Part shown: piece after piece, positions 48,381 through 58,918 of the stretch
Numbering within the stretch: the stretch's first letter is position 1
Layout: every line of letters starts with the position of its first letter
Notes under the pieces: model-generated
The model's database searches: none
Told to the model about the DNA's origin: nothing
What the model saw: only the letters and a program-made list of their open reading frames with translations
Source of the DNA: Paracoccus indicus
Lineage (GTDB): Bacteria > Pseudomonadota > Alphaproteobacteria > Rhodobacterales > Rhodobacteraceae
Direction: 5' to 3'
Length of the DNA: 64,000 nucleotides
Assembly: GCF_003056335.1 (NCBI RefSeq)
Contig: NZ_PYWA01000005.1
Location: 124,001-188,000, forward strand
Translations under genes and position numbers: made by a program

Positions 48381-49556
48381 TCAGGCCTGAAGCCCGGCCA
48401 GCCGCCGTGCCAATCCCGCGATCCCGCTGGCATCAACGTTAGCAAAGGCCAGGCGAAGGTGACGCTGGCCCGACAGGTCGTTATCGGGGGTGAACATGGT
48501 TCCTGGCAGCGCCAGCACGCCGATATCCGCCACCATCCGCCGCGCCAGATCGGCCGAGCTTTCGTCGAAGGGATGCTCCACCCAAGCAAAATAGGCACCC
48601 GCGCTTTTCAGCCTCCAGCCCGGCAGATCGGCAAGGGCGGTTTCGGTGGCATGGCGGCGTGCCAGGATCTCGGCCCGTTCACCGGCCAGCCAGTCGTCAA
48701 GATTGGCCAGCCCCCAGACCGCCCCCACCTGCCCCAGCTGGGCCGGGGAAATGGCGACGGTATCCAGAAACTTCTCGACCTGCACCAGCCGGTCATGGCC
48801 CGCGACCAGAGCGCCGACACGATGCCCCGTCAGGCGATAGGCTTTGGAAAAGCTGTAAAGCTGGATCAGCGTGTCGTCCCAATCGGGCCGCTGGAACAGG
48901 TCGTGGGGCGCGCCCGTGCGGCTGTCGAAATCGCGATAGGTTTCGTCTACCACAAGCGCGATCCCGTGGCTTTGCGCCAGATCGAAAAAGCGCCCTACCA
49001 GCTCGGCGGGATATTCCGCGCCCGAGGGGTTGTTCGGCGTCACCAGCACGATGGCGCGGGTGCTGGGCGTGATCAGGGCGCGGGCGTGTTCCGGATCGGG
49101 CAGCATCGCATCGCCGCAGGGCAAGGGCACCGCCTGCACGCCCGACATGTCCAGCCACATCTTGTGATTGAAGTACCAGGGCGTCGGCACGATCACCTGA
49201 TCGCCCGCCCCGGCCAGCGTCGCCATGGCGGCACAGAACGCTTGGTTGCAGCCTTGGGTGATCGCCACGTTCCCGCCGGTCAGCGTCTCGCCATAGGCTG
49301 CGGAAAACCGCGCCGCCACCGCATCACGCAGGTCCGAATTGCCCAGCACCGGCCCATAGAGATGCGCCTCGTGGCGGTTCAGGGCGGCCTCGGCGATGGC
49401 CTGACGCAGGCCGAGGGGCGGCGCATCGACGGGGGCGGCCTGGCTGACGTTGATCAGCGGGCGGTCGGGCGCAAAGGTCACGCCCTCCAGCCAGCGGCGG
49501 GCCTCCATCACGGGCGGGGCGAATGTGGCGGCCAGGGCGGGATTGATCAGGGTCAT
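48381..49556 (-). CDS. Pyridoxal phosphate-dependent aminotransferase (class I/II)
   Basis: This 391-residue fold-type I aminotransferase has the PLP-lysine segment YSFSKAYRLTGHRVG, the substrate-phosphate motif VTPNNPSGAEYP and VDETYRDF. It resembles aspartate/aromatic or methionine-type aminotransferases. The exact amino acid is not clear. It sits one base downstream of the proline-rich membrane protein gene. Confidence 0.9.
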   Translation of the reverse strand: MTLINPALAATFAPPVMEARRWLEGVTFAPDRPLINVSQAAPVDAPPLGLRQAIAEAALNRHEAHLYGPVLGNSDLRDAVAARFSAAYGETLTGGNVAITQGCNQAFCAAMATLAGAGDQVIVPTPWYFNHKMWLDMSGVQAVPLPCGDAMLPDPEHARALITPSTRAIVLVTPNNPSGAEYPAELVGRFFDLAQSHGIALVVDETYRDFDSRTGAPHDLFQRPDWDDTLIQLYSFSKAYRLTGHRVGALVAGHDRLVQVEKFLDTVAISPAQLGQVGAVWGLANLDDWLAGERAEILARRHATETALADLPGWRLKSAGAYFAWVEHPFDESSADLARRMVADIGVLALPGTMFTPDNDLSGQRHLRLAFANVDASGIAGLARRLAGLQA

Positions 49557-49557
49557 C

Positions 49558-50139
49558 TCAGTTGCGTTCCATCTTGCGCAGATCGGTCAGATCGGGGGGC
49601 AGCGACAGGTCCAGCCCGGGGGCGGGCATGGCGGGCGCAGGTTCGGGCTGCGCCTCGGCGGCATCGGGGATGGCCGCCAGGTTGGGCAGGCTGTCCTGCG
49701 GCGCATCGAGCGCCAGACCCGGCAGGCTGCGCAACATCGGCGCATCGGCGGCAGCCCCCGGCAGTTGCAGATCGGGGGCGTCATCGGCGGGCGCAGGCTG
49801 GCTTGGGGCCGGAATGCGGTCGCCTGCCAGCGCATCGGGCCGAGCGTTGTCGTCGGTTACGGGACGGGGGGCCGGTTCGGCCACGGGGGCGGTCACGGCC
49901 ATGGGCTCGGACGCGCGGTCGCTGTCGGTGGGGCGGATCGGCGCGGGCGCACGCGGGGCCAGATCGCCCGCCCGCCCGAATTCGGACCCGACCGGCAGAT
50001 CCATCCGCCCCGATGGCGTCTCGTCGCCGGGCGCGGTGACATCCGGCTGCGGCAAGGGCGCCAGCAGCGACAGGCCCACCAGTGCCACCGCCCCCAGCAG
50101 TGCGCCGTGAACCGCGCCTGTCAGTATTCCCCGTGCCAT
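49558..50139 (-). CDS. Proline-rich single-pass membrane protein, function unknown
   Basis: This 193-residue protein has one N-terminal membrane segment (about 4-25, GILTGAVHGALLGAVALVGLS) and a long Pro/Ala/Asp-rich tail with no recognisable domain. The N-terminus reminds me of Rhodobacteraceae divergent polysaccharide deacetylases, which continue with a deacetylase domain absent here, so it could be a truncated relative. GAGGGG precedes ATG 50139; the frame is open 26 codons further upstream. Low-complexity coding makes the assignment uncertain. Confidence 0.55.
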   Translation of the reverse strand: MARGILTGAVHGALLGAVALVGLSLLAPLPQPDVTAPGDETPSGRMDLPVGSEFGRAGDLAPRAPAPIRPTDSDRASEPMAVTAPVAEPAPRPVTDDNARPDALAGDRIPAPSQPAPADDAPDLQLPGAAADAPMLRSLPGLALDAPQDSLPNLAAIPDAAEAQPEPAPAMPAPGLDLSLPPDLTDLRKMERN

Positions 50140-50319
50140 CTGCCCCTCATGTCCTTCGCGGCGCGGTCGCGCCATTTTGATCGCCCGGTCTTGACCCTCG
50201 GGCGCGGTTTGGCCCATCTATAGCGGACGCTCTCGCGGGGGGAAACCGCCCCCATTCACCGCCTTCCCTCATGCCCCCGCGCGAAGTCCCAAACTCCCTG
50301 ACGACAAGGTGCCAAGCCG

Positions 50320-50910
50320 ATGATCCTCCTGATCGACAATTACGACAGCTTCACCTGGAACCTCGTCCACTACATGGGGGAGGCTGGCGCCGAGGTCACC
50401 GTGCGCCGCAACGACCAGCTGAGCGTCGAGGACGCGCTGGCCATGAACCCCGAGGGGATCGTGATCTCGCCCGGGCCATGCGACCCCGATCAGGCGGGTA
50501 TCTGCCTGGACCTTATCAAGGCGGCCGCGGATCGGCGCATCCCGCTGCTGGGCGTCTGCCTGGGCCATCAGTCGATCGGTCAGGCCTTCGGCGGCAAGAT
50601 CGTGCGCGCGACCCGCATCCTGCATGGCAAGGTCGATGCGATCAGCCATGACGGCACGGGGGTCTTCGCGGGCCTGCCCTCGCCCATGAATGCCACGCGC
50701 TATCATTCGCTGACGGTCCAGCCGGAAAGCCTGCCCGATTGCCTGCGGGTCACGGCGACATCCGATGACGGCACCATCATGGGGCTGATCCACCGCGACC
50801 TGCCGATCGAGGGTGTGCAGTTTCACCCTGAATCCATCGCCTCGGAAAACGGGCACGAGATGATCCGCACCTTCCTGTCCCGCTGCACCAAGGCAGAGGC
50901 CGCCGCATGA
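50320..50910 (+). CDS. trpG: Anthranilate synthase component II (glutamine amidotransferase)
   Basis: This 196-residue class I amidotransferase has the catalytic Cys80 in [12 protein letters not shown] and the His-Glu pair in FHPESI. It gives ammonia to TrpE. The leading [20 protein letters not shown] is classic. It begins trpG-trpD-ung-trpC-moaC-moeA and overlaps trpD by four bases. Confidence 0.97.
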   Translation: MILLIDNYDSFTWNLVHYMGEAGAEVTVRRNDQLSVEDALAMNPEGIVISPGPCDPDQAGICLDLIKAAADRRIPLLGVCLGHQSIGQAFGGKIVRATRILHGKVDAISHDGTGVFAGLPSPMNATRYHSLTVQPESLPDCLRVTATSDDGTIMGLIHRDLPIEGVQFHPESIASENGHEMIRTFLSRCTKAEAAA

Positions 50911-51926
50911 CCGACATCCGCCCGTTGATCGGGATCGCAGCCACCCGCCCCCTGACCGGCCCCGAGGCCGAGACCGCATTCTCCGCCCTCTTCGACGGCG
51001 CGGCCACCCCCGCCCAGATAGGCGGGTTGCTGATGGCACTGCGGGTCCGCGGCGAGACGGTGCAGGAAATCGCCGCCGCCGCCCGCGCCATGCGCAACCG
51101 CATGAACCGCGTGACCGCACCTGCGGGGGCCATGGACATCGTGGGAACGGGTGGCGATGGCAAGGGCACGCTGAACATCTCGACCGCGACGGCATTCGTC
51201 GTGGCGGGGGCTGGCGTGCCGGTTGCCAAGCATGGCAACCGCAACCTGTCGTCGAAATCGGGTGCAGCGGATGCGCTGGTCAAGATGGGCATCAACGTCA
51301 TGGGCGGCCCGGCCGTCGCCCAGCAGGCCATCAATCAGGCCGGCATCTGCTTCATGATGGCGCCGATGCATCATCCCGCCATGCGCCATGTCGGCCCACC
51401 GCGCACCGAGCTTGGGACAAGAACCGTCTTCAACCTGCTGGGACCGCTGACCAATCCGGCCTCGGTCCGGCGCCAGCTGACGGGTGCCTTCAGCGCCGAA
51501 TGGATCCGCCCCATGGCCGAGGTCCTGCGCGATCTGGGGTCGGACGCGGCATGGCTGGTCCACGGCGGCGACGGCACGGATGAGCTGAGCATCGCCGAGG
51601 AAAGCCATGTCGCCGCCCTCAAGGACGGTCAGATCAGCGAATTCACCATCACCCCCGAAGATGCGGGCCTGCCCCGCCACCCCTTCGAGGATATCATCGG
51701 TGGCGAACCCGAACAGAACGCCGCCGCCTTCCGCGCCTTGCTGGAGGGTCAGACCGGCGCCTATCGCGATGCGGTGCTGCTGAATTCGGCGGCGGCGCTG
51801 CTGGTGGCGGGCAAGGTCGGCGATCTGAAGGACGGCGCGCAGATGGCCGCCGAATCCATCGACAGCGGCGCGGCCAAGGCCCGCCTTGTTGCCTTGTCGC
51901 AGGTCACGGGCCCGCCCGAGGCATGA
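50907..51926 (+). CDS. trpD: Anthranilate phosphoribosyltransferase
   Basis: TrpD joins anthranilate and PRPP. The 339-residue sequence has the PRPP loop [37 protein letters not shown] and [14 protein letters not shown]. Its start overlaps trpG and its stop overlaps ung, both as ATGA. Confidence 0.97.
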   Translation: MTDIRPLIGIAATRPLTGPEAETAFSALFDGAATPAQIGGLLMALRVRGETVQEIAAAARAMRNRMNRVTAPAGAMDIVGTGGDGKGTLNISTATAFVVAGAGVPVAKHGNRNLSSKSGAADALVKMGINVMGGPAVAQQAINQAGICFMMAPMHHPAMRHVGPPRTELGTRTVFNLLGPLTNPASVRRQLTGAFSAEWIRPMAEVLRDLGSDAAWLVHGGDGTDELSIAEESHVAALKDGQISEFTITPEDAGLPRHPFEDIIGGEPEQNAAAFRALLEGQTGAYRDAVLLNSAAALLVAGKVGDLKDGAQMAAESIDSGAAKARLVALSQVTGPPEA

Positions 51927-52558
51927 CACCCCCCGACGCTTGGGCCGAATTGCCGTTCTTTACCAAAGAGTGGCCCGCCATCCGCGACCGGCTGGCGGAA
52001 CAGGAATGGCTGCCGGGACCCGATCGGGTCTTTGCCGCCTTGCAGGCGACCACACCAAGCAAGACCCGCGTGGTGATCCTTGGTCAGGACCCCTATCCCA
52101 CCCCCGGCCATGCGAACGGACTGGCATTTTCGGTGACGCCCGAAACGCCTTTGCCGCGATCCCTGCGCAACATCTATGTCGAACTGCAGGACGACATTGG
52201 CGATACCCCCGCGACCGGCGACCTGTCGGGCTGGGCGCGCCAGGGGGTGCTGCTGCTGAACAGCGCGCTCAGCGTCCTGCCGGGTCAGGCTGGCGTCCAT
52301 GCGAAATGGGGCTGGCATCATCTGGCACGTCAAACCGTGACGGCGGCACAGGATCACGGTCCGCTGGCCTTCCTGCTGTGGGGCAACCATGCGCAGAAGA
52401 CGCTGGCCGATCTGGCCCGCCCGCAGGATCTGGTGATCGCCACGGCGCATCCCTCGCCGCTGTCGGCACGGCGCGGCTTCTTCGGCAGCCGCCCCTTCAG
52501 CCGCATCAACGACTGGCTGGCAGCGAATGGCCGCACGCCCATCGACTGGACCGCATAG
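51923..52558 (+). CDS. ung: Uracil-DNA glycosylase (family 1)
   Basis: Ung removes uracil from DNA, starting base-excision repair. The 211-residue sequence has the water-activating Asp56 in [27 protein letters not shown] and the C-terminal [21 protein letters not shown]. It overlaps trpD by ATGA, a DNA-repair gene inside a tryptophan operon. Confidence 0.95.
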   Translation: MTPPDAWAELPFFTKEWPAIRDRLAEQEWLPGPDRVFAALQATTPSKTRVVILGQDPYPTPGHANGLAFSVTPETPLPRSLRNIYVELQDDIGDTPATGDLSGWARQGVLLLNSALSVLPGQAGVHAKWGWHHLARQTVTAAQDHGPLAFLLWGNHAQKTLADLARPQDLVIATAHPSPLSARRGFFGSRPFSRINDWLAANGRTPIDWTA

Positions 52559-52600
52559 GTCCCCTTCCCTCGACCCAAAGGCAGCGTTAGAACCGGACCC

Positions 52601-53392
52601 ATGGATATTCTCGAAAAGATCAAGGCCTACAAGCTGGACGAAATCGCGGCCGCCAAGGCTGCACGCCCGCTGGCCGATGTCGAGGCCGCAGCCCGCGCCG
52701 CCTTGGCCCCCCGTGGTTTTGCCCGTGCGCTGGATGCGGCCGCAGAACATGGCCCCGCGCTGATCGCCGAAATCAAGAAGGCCAGCCCCTCGAAAGGTTT
52801 GATCCGGCCCGATTTCGCGCCCGCCGAACTGGCCCGCGCCTATCAGGCCGGTGGTGCGGCCTGCCTGTCGGTCCTGACCGACGGCCCCAGCTTTCAGGGC
52901 GCCCCCGAGTTTCTGAGCGCCGCCCGTGACGCCTGCGATCTGCCTGCGCTGCGCAAGGACTTCATGCATGACACCTATCAGGTGGCCGAGGCACGGGCCT
53001 GGGGCGCCGATTGTATCCTGATCATCATGGCATCCGTCAATGATGCCTTGGCCGCCGAGCTGGAAGATGCCGCGACCCATTGGGGCATGGACGCCCTGAT
53101 CGAGGTCCACAACGCCGAGGAACTGGACCGGGCCCTGCGTCTGAAGTCACCGATGATCGGAATTAACAACCGCAATCTCAAGACCTTCGAGGTCACACTT
53201 GATGTGACGCGCGAACTGGCGCCGCGCATTCCTGCCGATCGCCATGTCGTCTGCGAAAGCGGCCTGTTCACCGCCGCCGACCTTGGCCAGATGATGCAGG
53301 TCGGCGCCCGTCGCTTCCTGATCGGGGAAAGCATGATGCGTCAGGATGATGTCACCGCCGCAACCCGCGCCATTCTGGATGTCCCGGCATGA
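52601..53392 (+). CDS. trpC: Indole-3-glycerol phosphate synthase
   Basis: This 263-residue TIM barrel forms IGP from Cd[22 protein letters not shown] carries the catalytic Glu and Lys, with [25 protein letters not shown] and CESGLF further on. It overlaps moaC by four bases. Confidence 0.96.
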   Translation: MDILEKIKAYKLDEIAAAKAARPLADVEAAARAALAPRGFARALDAAAEHGPALIAEIKKASPSKGLIRPDFAPAELARAYQAGGAACLSVLTDGPSFQGAPEFLSAARDACDLPALRKDFMHDTYQVAEARAWGADCILIIMASVNDALAAELEDAATHWGMDALIEVHNAEELDRALRLKSPMIGINNRNLKTFEVTLDVTRELAPRIPADRHVVCESGLFTAADLGQMMQVGARRFLIGESMMRQDDVTAATRAILDVPA

Positions 53393-53862
53393 CCCTGACG
53401 CATTTCGACGCCGCCGGTCAGGCGCATATGGTCGATGTCTCCTCCAAGGAGGAAACCGCGCGCGAGGCGGTGGCAACCGGCTGCGTCATCATGACCGCCG
53501 AGACGCTGGCGCTGGCCAAGGGCGGCGCGGCCAAGGGCGACGTGCTGGGCGTTGCACGGCTGGCGGGGATCATGGGGGCGAAACGCACCGCCGATCTGAT
53601 CCCGCTGTGCCATCCGCTGCCCATCGCCAAGGTCGCGTTGGAGTTGACCCCCGACGACAGCCTGCCCGGCGTCCGCGTCACCGCCACGGTCCGCACCACC
53701 GGTCGCACCGGCGTCGAGATGGAGGCCCTGACCGCCGTCACCACCGCCTGCCTGACCATCTACGACATGCTGAAGGCCGCCGAGAAATCCATGCAGATCA
53801 CCGACATCCGCCTGCTGCGTAAGGAAGGTGGCAAATCGGGCCTCTACGAGGCGCGGCCGTGA
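53389..53862 (+). CDS. moaC: Cyclic pyranopterin monophosphate synthase
   Basis: MoaC makes cPMP with MoaA, the first step of molybdenum cofactor synthesis. The 157-residue sequence has [29 protein letters not shown] and [20 protein letters not shown]. moaA is not adjacent. It overlaps moeA by ATGA. Confidence 0.96.
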   Translation: MTLTHFDAAGQAHMVDVSSKEETAREAVATGCVIMTAETLALAKGGAAKGDVLGVARLAGIMGAKRTADLIPLCHPLPIAKVALELTPDDSLPGVRVTATVRTTGRTGVEMEALTAVTTACLTIYDMLKAAEKSMQITDIRLLRKEGGKSGLYEARP

Positions 53863-55037
53863 TTTCGGTCGCCGAGGCCCTGACCCGCGTTCTGGCCCTG
53901 GCGCAGAAGCCGGTGCCGGAAACCGTCCCGCTGGCACAGGCCCATGGGCGTGCGCTGTTGCACCCCGCCATTTCGCGGCTGACGCAACCGCCTTTCGACG
54001 CCTCGGCGATGGATGGCTATGCGATGCGCAGCGCAGATATGGACGGCTCCATGCAGGTGGTGGGGACGGCAGCCGCGGGTCACCCATGGCAAGGACAGGC
54101 CAAGGCCGGTCAGGCCATCCGCATCTTCACCGGTGCACCGGTCCCCGCAGGCTTGGACCATGTCGAACTGCAGGAAAACATCACCCGCGACGGCGACACC
54201 ATCCGGGTCGAGACGCGTTCATCGGGCCGCAACATTCGCGCCAGGGGCAATGATTTCGCCGAGGGCGACGCAGTGGCGCCGGGCCGTATCCTGACGGCTG
54301 CCGACATCGGCCTGCTGGCTGCCATGAACCTGCCCGAGGTCGTCGTCGCCAAACGCCCCGTGGTGGCGGTACTGGCGGGTGGCGACGAACTACTGCCCCC
54401 CGGCAGCGACCCTGCGCCCGGTCAGATCATCAGCTCGAACGATCTGGCGATTGCGGCGATGGTGACGCAGGCCGGCGGCGTTCCGCGCATCCTGCCCATC
54501 GCCCGCGATACGGATCAGAGCCTGCGGGACAGCTTTGCGGCGGCCGACGATGCAGATCTGATCGTGACAATCGGCGGCGCCTCGGTCGGAGATCATGATC
54601 TAATCGGCAAGATCGCGGCGGAGCTGGGTCTGGATCGTGCCTTCTACAAGATCGCGATGCGCCCCGGCAAACCGCTGATGGCTGGGCGGCTGCAAAATTC
54701 GGCAATGCTTGGACTGCCCGGTAATCCCGTCTCGGCAATGACTTGTGGCCTTTTGTTCATGCAGCCTCTGATCCGTGCGATGCAGGGTCTTCCGACCGAT
54801 GTTCGCATTGGACATGCCCGGCTTGGATGCCCCATGCGCCCCGAAGGTCCGCGCCAGCATTATCTGCGCGCGCGTCTCGACTGGTCAGGCATCACGCCCG
54901 TCATCACACCATTCGACGATCAGGATTCCGCGCGACTGTCACTGATGGCACAGGCGGACGCATTGCTGATCAGACCTCCGCATGACCCCGCGCGGCAGGC
55001 CGACGAGATCATGGAGTACATTCCCCTTGGTCTCTGA
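53859..55037 (+). CDS. moeA: Molybdopterin molybdenumtransferase
   Basis: MoeA inserts molybdenum into adenylated molybdopterin. The 392-residue sequence shows [51 protein letters not shown] and [14 protein letters not shown] in the expected order. It ends the trpG-moeA unit, 96 bases before lexA. Confidence 0.96.
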   Translation: MISVAEALTRVLALAQKPVPETVPLAQAHGRALLHPAISRLTQPPFDASAMDGYAMRSADMDGSMQVVGTAAAGHPWQGQAKAGQAIRIFTGAPVPAGLDHVELQENITRDGDTIRVETRSSGRNIRARGNDFAEGDAVAPGRILTAADIGLLAAMNLPEVVVAKRPVVAVLAGGDELLPPGSDPAPGQIISSNDLAIAAMVTQAGGVPRILPIARDTDQSLRDSFAAADDADLIVTIGGASVGDHDLIGKIAAELGLDRAFYKIAMRPGKPLMAGRLQNSAMLGLPGNPVSAMTCGLLFMQPLIRAMQGLPTDVRIGHARLGCPMRPEGPRQHYLRARLDWSGITPVITPFDDQDSARLSLMAQADALLIRPPHDPARQADEIMEYIPLGL

Positions 55038-55074
55038 CAATTAACTGTTTTTTCATCTTCATGCGGCCAACTGA

Positions 55075-55103
55075 TTGACGTGATTCGGGCCATCGGCTAG
55101 AAC
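55075..55103 (+). promoter_or_regulatory. lexA promoter
   Basis: TTGACG (55075-55080) is followed after exactly 17 bases by TAGAAC (55098-55103), a good -35 and a fair -10. The -10 overlaps the LexA box. Confidence 0.6.
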
Positions 55104-55114
55104 ATTAACGGAAC
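55100..55114. promoter_or_regulatory. LexA box (SOS operator)
   Basis: GAAC-ATTAACG-GAAC is an exact direct repeat with 7-base spacing, the complement of the alphaproteobacterial GTTC-N7-GTTC LexA site. It overlaps the predicted -10 box, 20 bases before the lexA start codon, which fits autorepression. Confidence 0.92.
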
Positions 55115-55133
55115 ATATCGATGAGGCTGGGCC

Positions 55134-55850
55134 ATGTTGACAAAAAAGCAGATCCAACTGCTGGAATTCATCCAGAAACGAATGGTCCGTGATGGCGTGC
55201 CGCCGTCATTCGATGAAATGAAAGATGCGCTGGACCTGCGCTCCAAATCCGGCATCCACCGCCTCGTGACCGCGCTGGAGGAGCGCGGCTTCATCCGCCG
55301 CCTTCCCCACCGCGCCCGTGCACTGGAGGTGCTGCGCCTGCCCGACGCCTTGGCCCATCTGGCAAATCCGGCCGAGCCCAAGGTAAAACCTGCCTTCACG
55401 CCGCGCGTCATCTCGAACACGCGTCCGGCGCGGCCGCGCGGCGCGATGACGGTCGTTGACAGCCCCGCGGTCCAATTGCCGCTGATGGGCCGTATCGCGG
55501 CGGGTGTCCCAATCGAGGCAATCTCGGAGGTGTCGCATCACGTCGCGGTGCCGGGCACCATGCTGGCGGGTCGCGAACACCACTATGCGCTGGAGGTCAC
55601 CGGCGATTCGATGATCGATGCCGGAATCAACGATGGCGATGTCGTTGTGATCCGCGAACAGGATACCGCCGAAACCGGCGATATCATCGTGGCGCTTGTC
55701 GACGACCAGGAAGCTACGTTGAAACGCTATCGCCGCAAGGGTGCGATGATCGCGCTGGAAGCTGCCAATCCGGCCTATGAGACCCGGCTGCTACCCGAGG
55801 ATCGCGTACGCATCCAAGGCCGCCTTGTGGGTCTGATCCGCAGCTATTGA
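55134..55850 (+). CDS. lexA: SOS regulator LexA
   Basis: This 238-residue repressor has an N-terminal winged helix (about 1-65) and a C-terminal self-cleaving S24 peptidase domain. The cleavage pair is Ala123-Gly124 (GRIAAGVP), the nucleophile Ser159 ([10 protein letters not shown]) and Lys197 ([11 protein letters not shown]). The linker (about 75-112) is longer than in E. coli, as usual in alphaproteobacteria. Confidence 0.97.
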   Translation: MLTKKQIQLLEFIQKRMVRDGVPPSFDEMKDALDLRSKSGIHRLVTALEERGFIRRLPHRARALEVLRLPDALAHLANPAEPKVKPAFTPRVISNTRPARPRGAMTVVDSPAVQLPLMGRIAAGVPIEAISEVSHHVAVPGTMLAGREHHYALEVTGDSMIDAGINDGDVVVIREQDTAETGDIIVALVDDQEATLKRYRRKGAMIALEAANPAYETRLLPEDRVRIQGRLVGLIRSY

Positions 55851-55857
55851 CCGATCG

Positions 55858-55886
55858 TCACGGGCGCGACGACGACGCGCCCGTGA
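55858..55886. terminator. Hairpin between lexA and hemC
   Basis: TCACGGGCGCG pairs perfectly with CGCGCCCGTGA (11 bp, 7-base loop), eight bases after the lexA stop and 33 bases after that of hemC. There is no U-tract on either side, so it is a probable shared 3'-end structure. Confidence 0.6.
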
Positions 55887-55919
55887 TAGAACGCTGCGGC
55901 ATGACCGCGCATTTGACCA

Positions 55920-56858
55920 TCACAGGGTCATGAAACCGGGGCCGCCCCGTTCCAAAAGCTCATTGGCCAGATCGATCCCCATGTCGGGACCATCACCAAG
56001 GCCGCCATCACGCGTCCCACTGACGACGGCGCTGCCATCAGGGCGCAGGATCTCTCCACGCAGGGTCAGGCGGTCACCGATGATTTCGGCCAGCCCCGCG
56101 ATAGGCGTCTGGCATGATCCATCCAAACGCGCCAGGAACGCCCGTTCAGCCGCGATGCGAAGGCCGGTCTGCCTGTCATGCAGCGGCGCCAGCAGTTCAG
56201 CCATCCGTTCATCATCCTTGCGACGTTCGATGCCGATCGCGCCCTGGGCGACCGCGGGCAGCATCTCGGCAGGATCGATTCCGCCCTGCGCGACGTGGGT
56301 CATCCCAAGGCGGGACAGGCCCGCCATCGCCAGGAAGGTCGCGACGGCCACCCCATCGTCCAGTTTTCTCAGCCTTGTCTGCACGTTACCCCGAAACTCG
56401 ACCAGCTTCAGGTCGGGGCGGCGATGCGCCAGTTGCGCGCGGCGGCGCAGGCTGGAGGACCCCACGGTTGCACCAAGCGGCAGATCGGCGATCGATGCGA
56501 CATGCGGACTGACGAAGGCGTCACGGACATCTTCGCGCGGCAGAAGACAGTCGATGATCAGGCCATCGGGCTGCAACGTCGGCATGTCCTTCATCGAATG
56601 CACCGCAATGTCGATTTCGCCCTGCGTCAGGGCTTCCTCGATCTCGCGGGTGAACAGACCCTTTCCGCCGATCTCTTTCAGGGGGCGGTCTGTGATCCGG
56701 TCGCCCGTCGTCTTGATGACGACGATTTCGAAGGCATTGGCGGGCAAGCCATGGGCGGCCATCAGCCGGTCACGGGTCTCATGGGCCTGAGCCAGGGCCA
56801 GGATCGATCCGCGCGTGCCGATCTTGAGAGGGCGGGAGGTGTCGGGCATCTGTGTCAT
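55920..56858 (-). CDS. hemC: Porphobilinogen deaminase (hydroxymethylbilane synthase)
   Basis: HemC polymerises four porphobilinogens on a dipyrromethane cofactor. The 312-residue sequence has cofactor-binding Cys249 (DGSCQTPIAG), GTRGSILALAQ and AVHSMKDMPT. The start is 56858 (MTQMPDTSRP) or 56849; neither has a strong ribosome site. It is divergent from hemE, separated by 73 bases. Confidence 0.95.
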   Translation of the reverse strand: MTQMPDTSRPLKIGTRGSILALAQAHETRDRLMAAHGLPANAFEIVVIKTTGDRITDRPLKEIGGKGLFTREIEEALTQGEIDIAVHSMKDMPTLQPDGLIIDCLLPREDVRDAFVSPHVASIADLPLGATVGSSSLRRRAQLAHRRPDLKLVEFRGNVQTRLRKLDDGVAVATFLAMAGLSRLGMTHVAQGGIDPAEMLPAVAQGAIGIERRKDDERMAELLAPLHDRQTGLRIAAERAFLARLDGSCQTPIAGLAEIIGDRLTLRGEILRPDGSAVVSGTRDGGLGDGPDMGIDLANELLERGGPGFMTL

Positions 56859-56931
56859 GGCGCATGGATAGCTGCCGGGCGCGTGCTTGACAACGTCTGT
56901 CGCCTCGCCTTCAAGGGGCGCAGGAGGCCAT

Positions 56932-57960
56932 ATGACCAAACTTCTGCTGCGTGCCCTGGCGGGCGAGACTTTGCCGACCCCCCCGATCTGGATGATGCGC
57001 CAGGCCGGCCGCTATCTGCCGGAATATCGGGCCACGCGCGCCAAGGCGGGTGATTTCCTGTCGCTGTGCTACAACCCCGAACTGGCCGCCGAGGTCACGT
57101 TGCAGCCGATCCGGCGCTTCGGCTTCGACGCCTCGATCCTGTTTGCGGATATCCTGCTGGTGCCGCAGGCGCTTGGGGCGGATCTGTGGTTCGTGACCGG
57201 CGAAGGGCCGCGCCTGTCGACGATCACCTCGGCGCAGGATTTCGCGCAGCTGAAATCGGCGGATCAGATCCACGAACGGTTGGCGCCCATCTATGAGACC
57301 GTCCGAATCCTGTCGCAGGAACTGCCGCGCGAGACGACTCTGATCGGCTTTGCGGGCGCGCCTTGGACTGTGGCCACCTATATGATCGCCGGTCGCGGCA
57401 CCAAGGATCAGGGTCCGGCGCATGCCTTCAAGGCCGCCGATCGTGAAACCTTCAGCGCGTTGATCGACCTGATCACCGAAGCGACGATCCTGTATCTCTC
57501 GGCGCAGATCGATGCCGGGGCCGAGGTCGTCAAGCTGTTCGACAGCTGGGCGGGCAGCCTGAAGGGCCAGGATTTCGACGACTTCGCGCTGGCCCCCGCC
57601 AAGCGCATCATCGCGGCGCTGAAGGAACGCCACCCCGGCGTGCCCGTCATCGCCTTCCCGCGCGAGGCTGGCGACCGCTATATCGGTTTCGCCAAGGCCA
57701 CCGGCGCCGATTGCGTCGCGCTGGACAATTCGGTCTCGGCCGAATGGGCGGCAGAGCATGTGCAGGTCGATGGCTGCGTGCAGGGTAACCTGGCGCCGGG
57801 TCATATGGTCACAGGCGGCCCCGAGCTGGTCGCGGACGCGCAGCGCATCACCCGAACGCTGCGGGGTGGTCCGCATGTCTTCAACTTGGGCCATGGCATT
57901 ACGCCCGATGCGGACCCCGACAATGTCGCCCGGATGATCGAGGCGGTGCGAACCGCCTAA
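56932..57960 (+). CDS. hemE: Uroporphyrinogen decarboxylase
   Basis: HemE decarboxylates uroporphyrinogen III to coproporphyrinogen. The 342-residue sequence has the signature [20 protein letters not shown] near the N-terminus, [20 protein letters not shown] and [14 protein letters not shown]. The start follows GGAGG. It converges on the SPOR gene, sharing four bases. Confidence 0.97.
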   Translation: MTKLLLRALAGETLPTPPIWMMRQAGRYLPEYRATRAKAGDFLSLCYNPELAAEVTLQPIRRFGFDASILFADILLVPQALGADLWFVTGEGPRLSTITSAQDFAQLKSADQIHERLAPIYETVRILSQELPRETTLIGFAGAPWTVATYMIAGRGTKDQGPAHAFKAADRETFSALIDLITEATILYLSAQIDAGAEVVKLFDSWAGSLKGQDFDDFALAPAKRIIAALKERHPGVPVIAFPREAGDRYIGFAKATGADCVALDNSVSAEWAAEHVQVDGCVQGNLAPGHMVTGGPELVADAQRITRTLRGGPHVFNLGHGITPDADPDNVARMIEAVRTA

Positions 57961-58850
57961 CGCGGCATCGCGCCAGCGTATCCTGTACGCCGCAAATCGG
58001 ACAGCGCCTCGACCAGCCTCTGCCGGTCGGGGAACGGCCCGGCCATGATGACCCGCATGTCCTTGGCCTTCTGGGTGATGCGGGTCTGCGCGACCGGATA
58101 ACCGCGTTCAGACAGAGCTCGAAGCACGATCAGGGCGTTTTCGCCGTCCTGAAACGCCCCGACCTGAATATAGCGTGCCGATGCAGGGATCATCTCGGCC
58201 ATCGGTCGTGGCGGCTTTGCAGGCGTCGGCCGGCGGGCGGTGATGGCGCTTGGGGGCGTCGGTGGGGCGGGCTTCGGTGCCTTCTTGACGACGGCTGGCT
58301 TTTGCGGGGCGGCGGGCGCGTCTTTTGGCAGTTTGACCTTCATGCCGGGGCAGAGGCCAAGTCCCGCACCCGGCGCGGCCGGATCGTCGGCGTGATAGCC
58401 GAGCCTTTCGCAAAGGTCGTCGGCCGGTTTGATGGCTGCCGCCTGCCTGACGGCGGGGGCAACCTTCAAGGCGTCGGTCAAAGTCGTCTGCAGCGGATCG
58501 GGTTGGCGGGCAGGTTCCGGGTCACGGCGCGGTTCGGGATCGGCAGGATCGGCGGCCCATTCGCCGGGTCGCAATTGGTGGGTCAATTGCTCGATCAGCA
58601 GATCTTCGACGTCAGGCGCCACGGGGGCCGGTGCCACCCGCAATCCACCAAGACTTGGGGGAAAACCGCAAAGCGGCTGCCCTGCCCCGTCTGTCCGCGC
58701 TGACCAACCGCCACCTTCGCGCCGAAAGACGCAACCGGCACCGTCGATATATTGCGTGCCTGCGAAATCGCCGGGCGGCGCGGGGTTCGGCGCGGCCAAT
58801 GCCGCCCCGCCCGTCATGATCCACGCCGCCAACCAGAGTTCAAACCGCAT
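57957..58850 (-). CDS. SPOR-domain secreted protein
   Basis: This 297-residue protein has a signal peptide (about 1-19, ALA-AP) and a long Pro/Ala/Lys-rich linker. A C-terminal SPOR domain (about 213-290: [29 protein letters not shown]) follows. SPOR domains bind denuded peptidoglycan at division sites. An Asp/Cys-containing central region ([13 protein letters not shown]) is unassigned. I chose ATG 58850; an in-frame GTG lies six codons upstream. Confidence 0.87.
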   Translation of the reverse strand: MRFELWLAAWIMTGGAALAAPNPAPPGDFAGTQYIDGAGCVFRREGGGWSARTDGAGQPLCGFPPSLGGLRVAPAPVAPDVEDLLIEQLTHQLRPGEWAADPADPEPRRDPEPARQPDPLQTTLTDALKVAPAVRQAAAIKPADDLCERLGYHADDPAAPGAGLGLCPGMKVKLPKDAPAAPQKPAVVKKAPKPAPPTPPSAITARRPTPAKPPRPMAEMIPASARYIQVGAFQDGENALIVLRALSERGYPVAQTRITQKAKDMRVIMAGPFPDRQRLVEALSDLRRTGYAGAMPR

Positions 58851-58867
58851 CTGCCATCCACTTTCCA

Positions 58868-58892
58868 CTTTGGCCCCAACCTAGGGCCAAAG
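58868..58892. terminator. Hairpin between upp and the SPOR gene
   Basis: CTTTGGCCC pairs perfectly with GGGCCAAAG around a 7-base loop. It is downstream of upp and 18 bases upstream of the SPOR start, both on the minus strand. It may terminate the salvage operon; it has no U-tract. Confidence 0.45.
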
Positions 58893-58918
58893 CGTGAAAC
58901 GGCAGTTAACGGCAGGGC

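Noticed and set aside
50140..50319. trp leader-peptide attenuator upstream of trpG
   Set aside because: No short reading frame with clustered Trp codons and no competing hairpins were seen.
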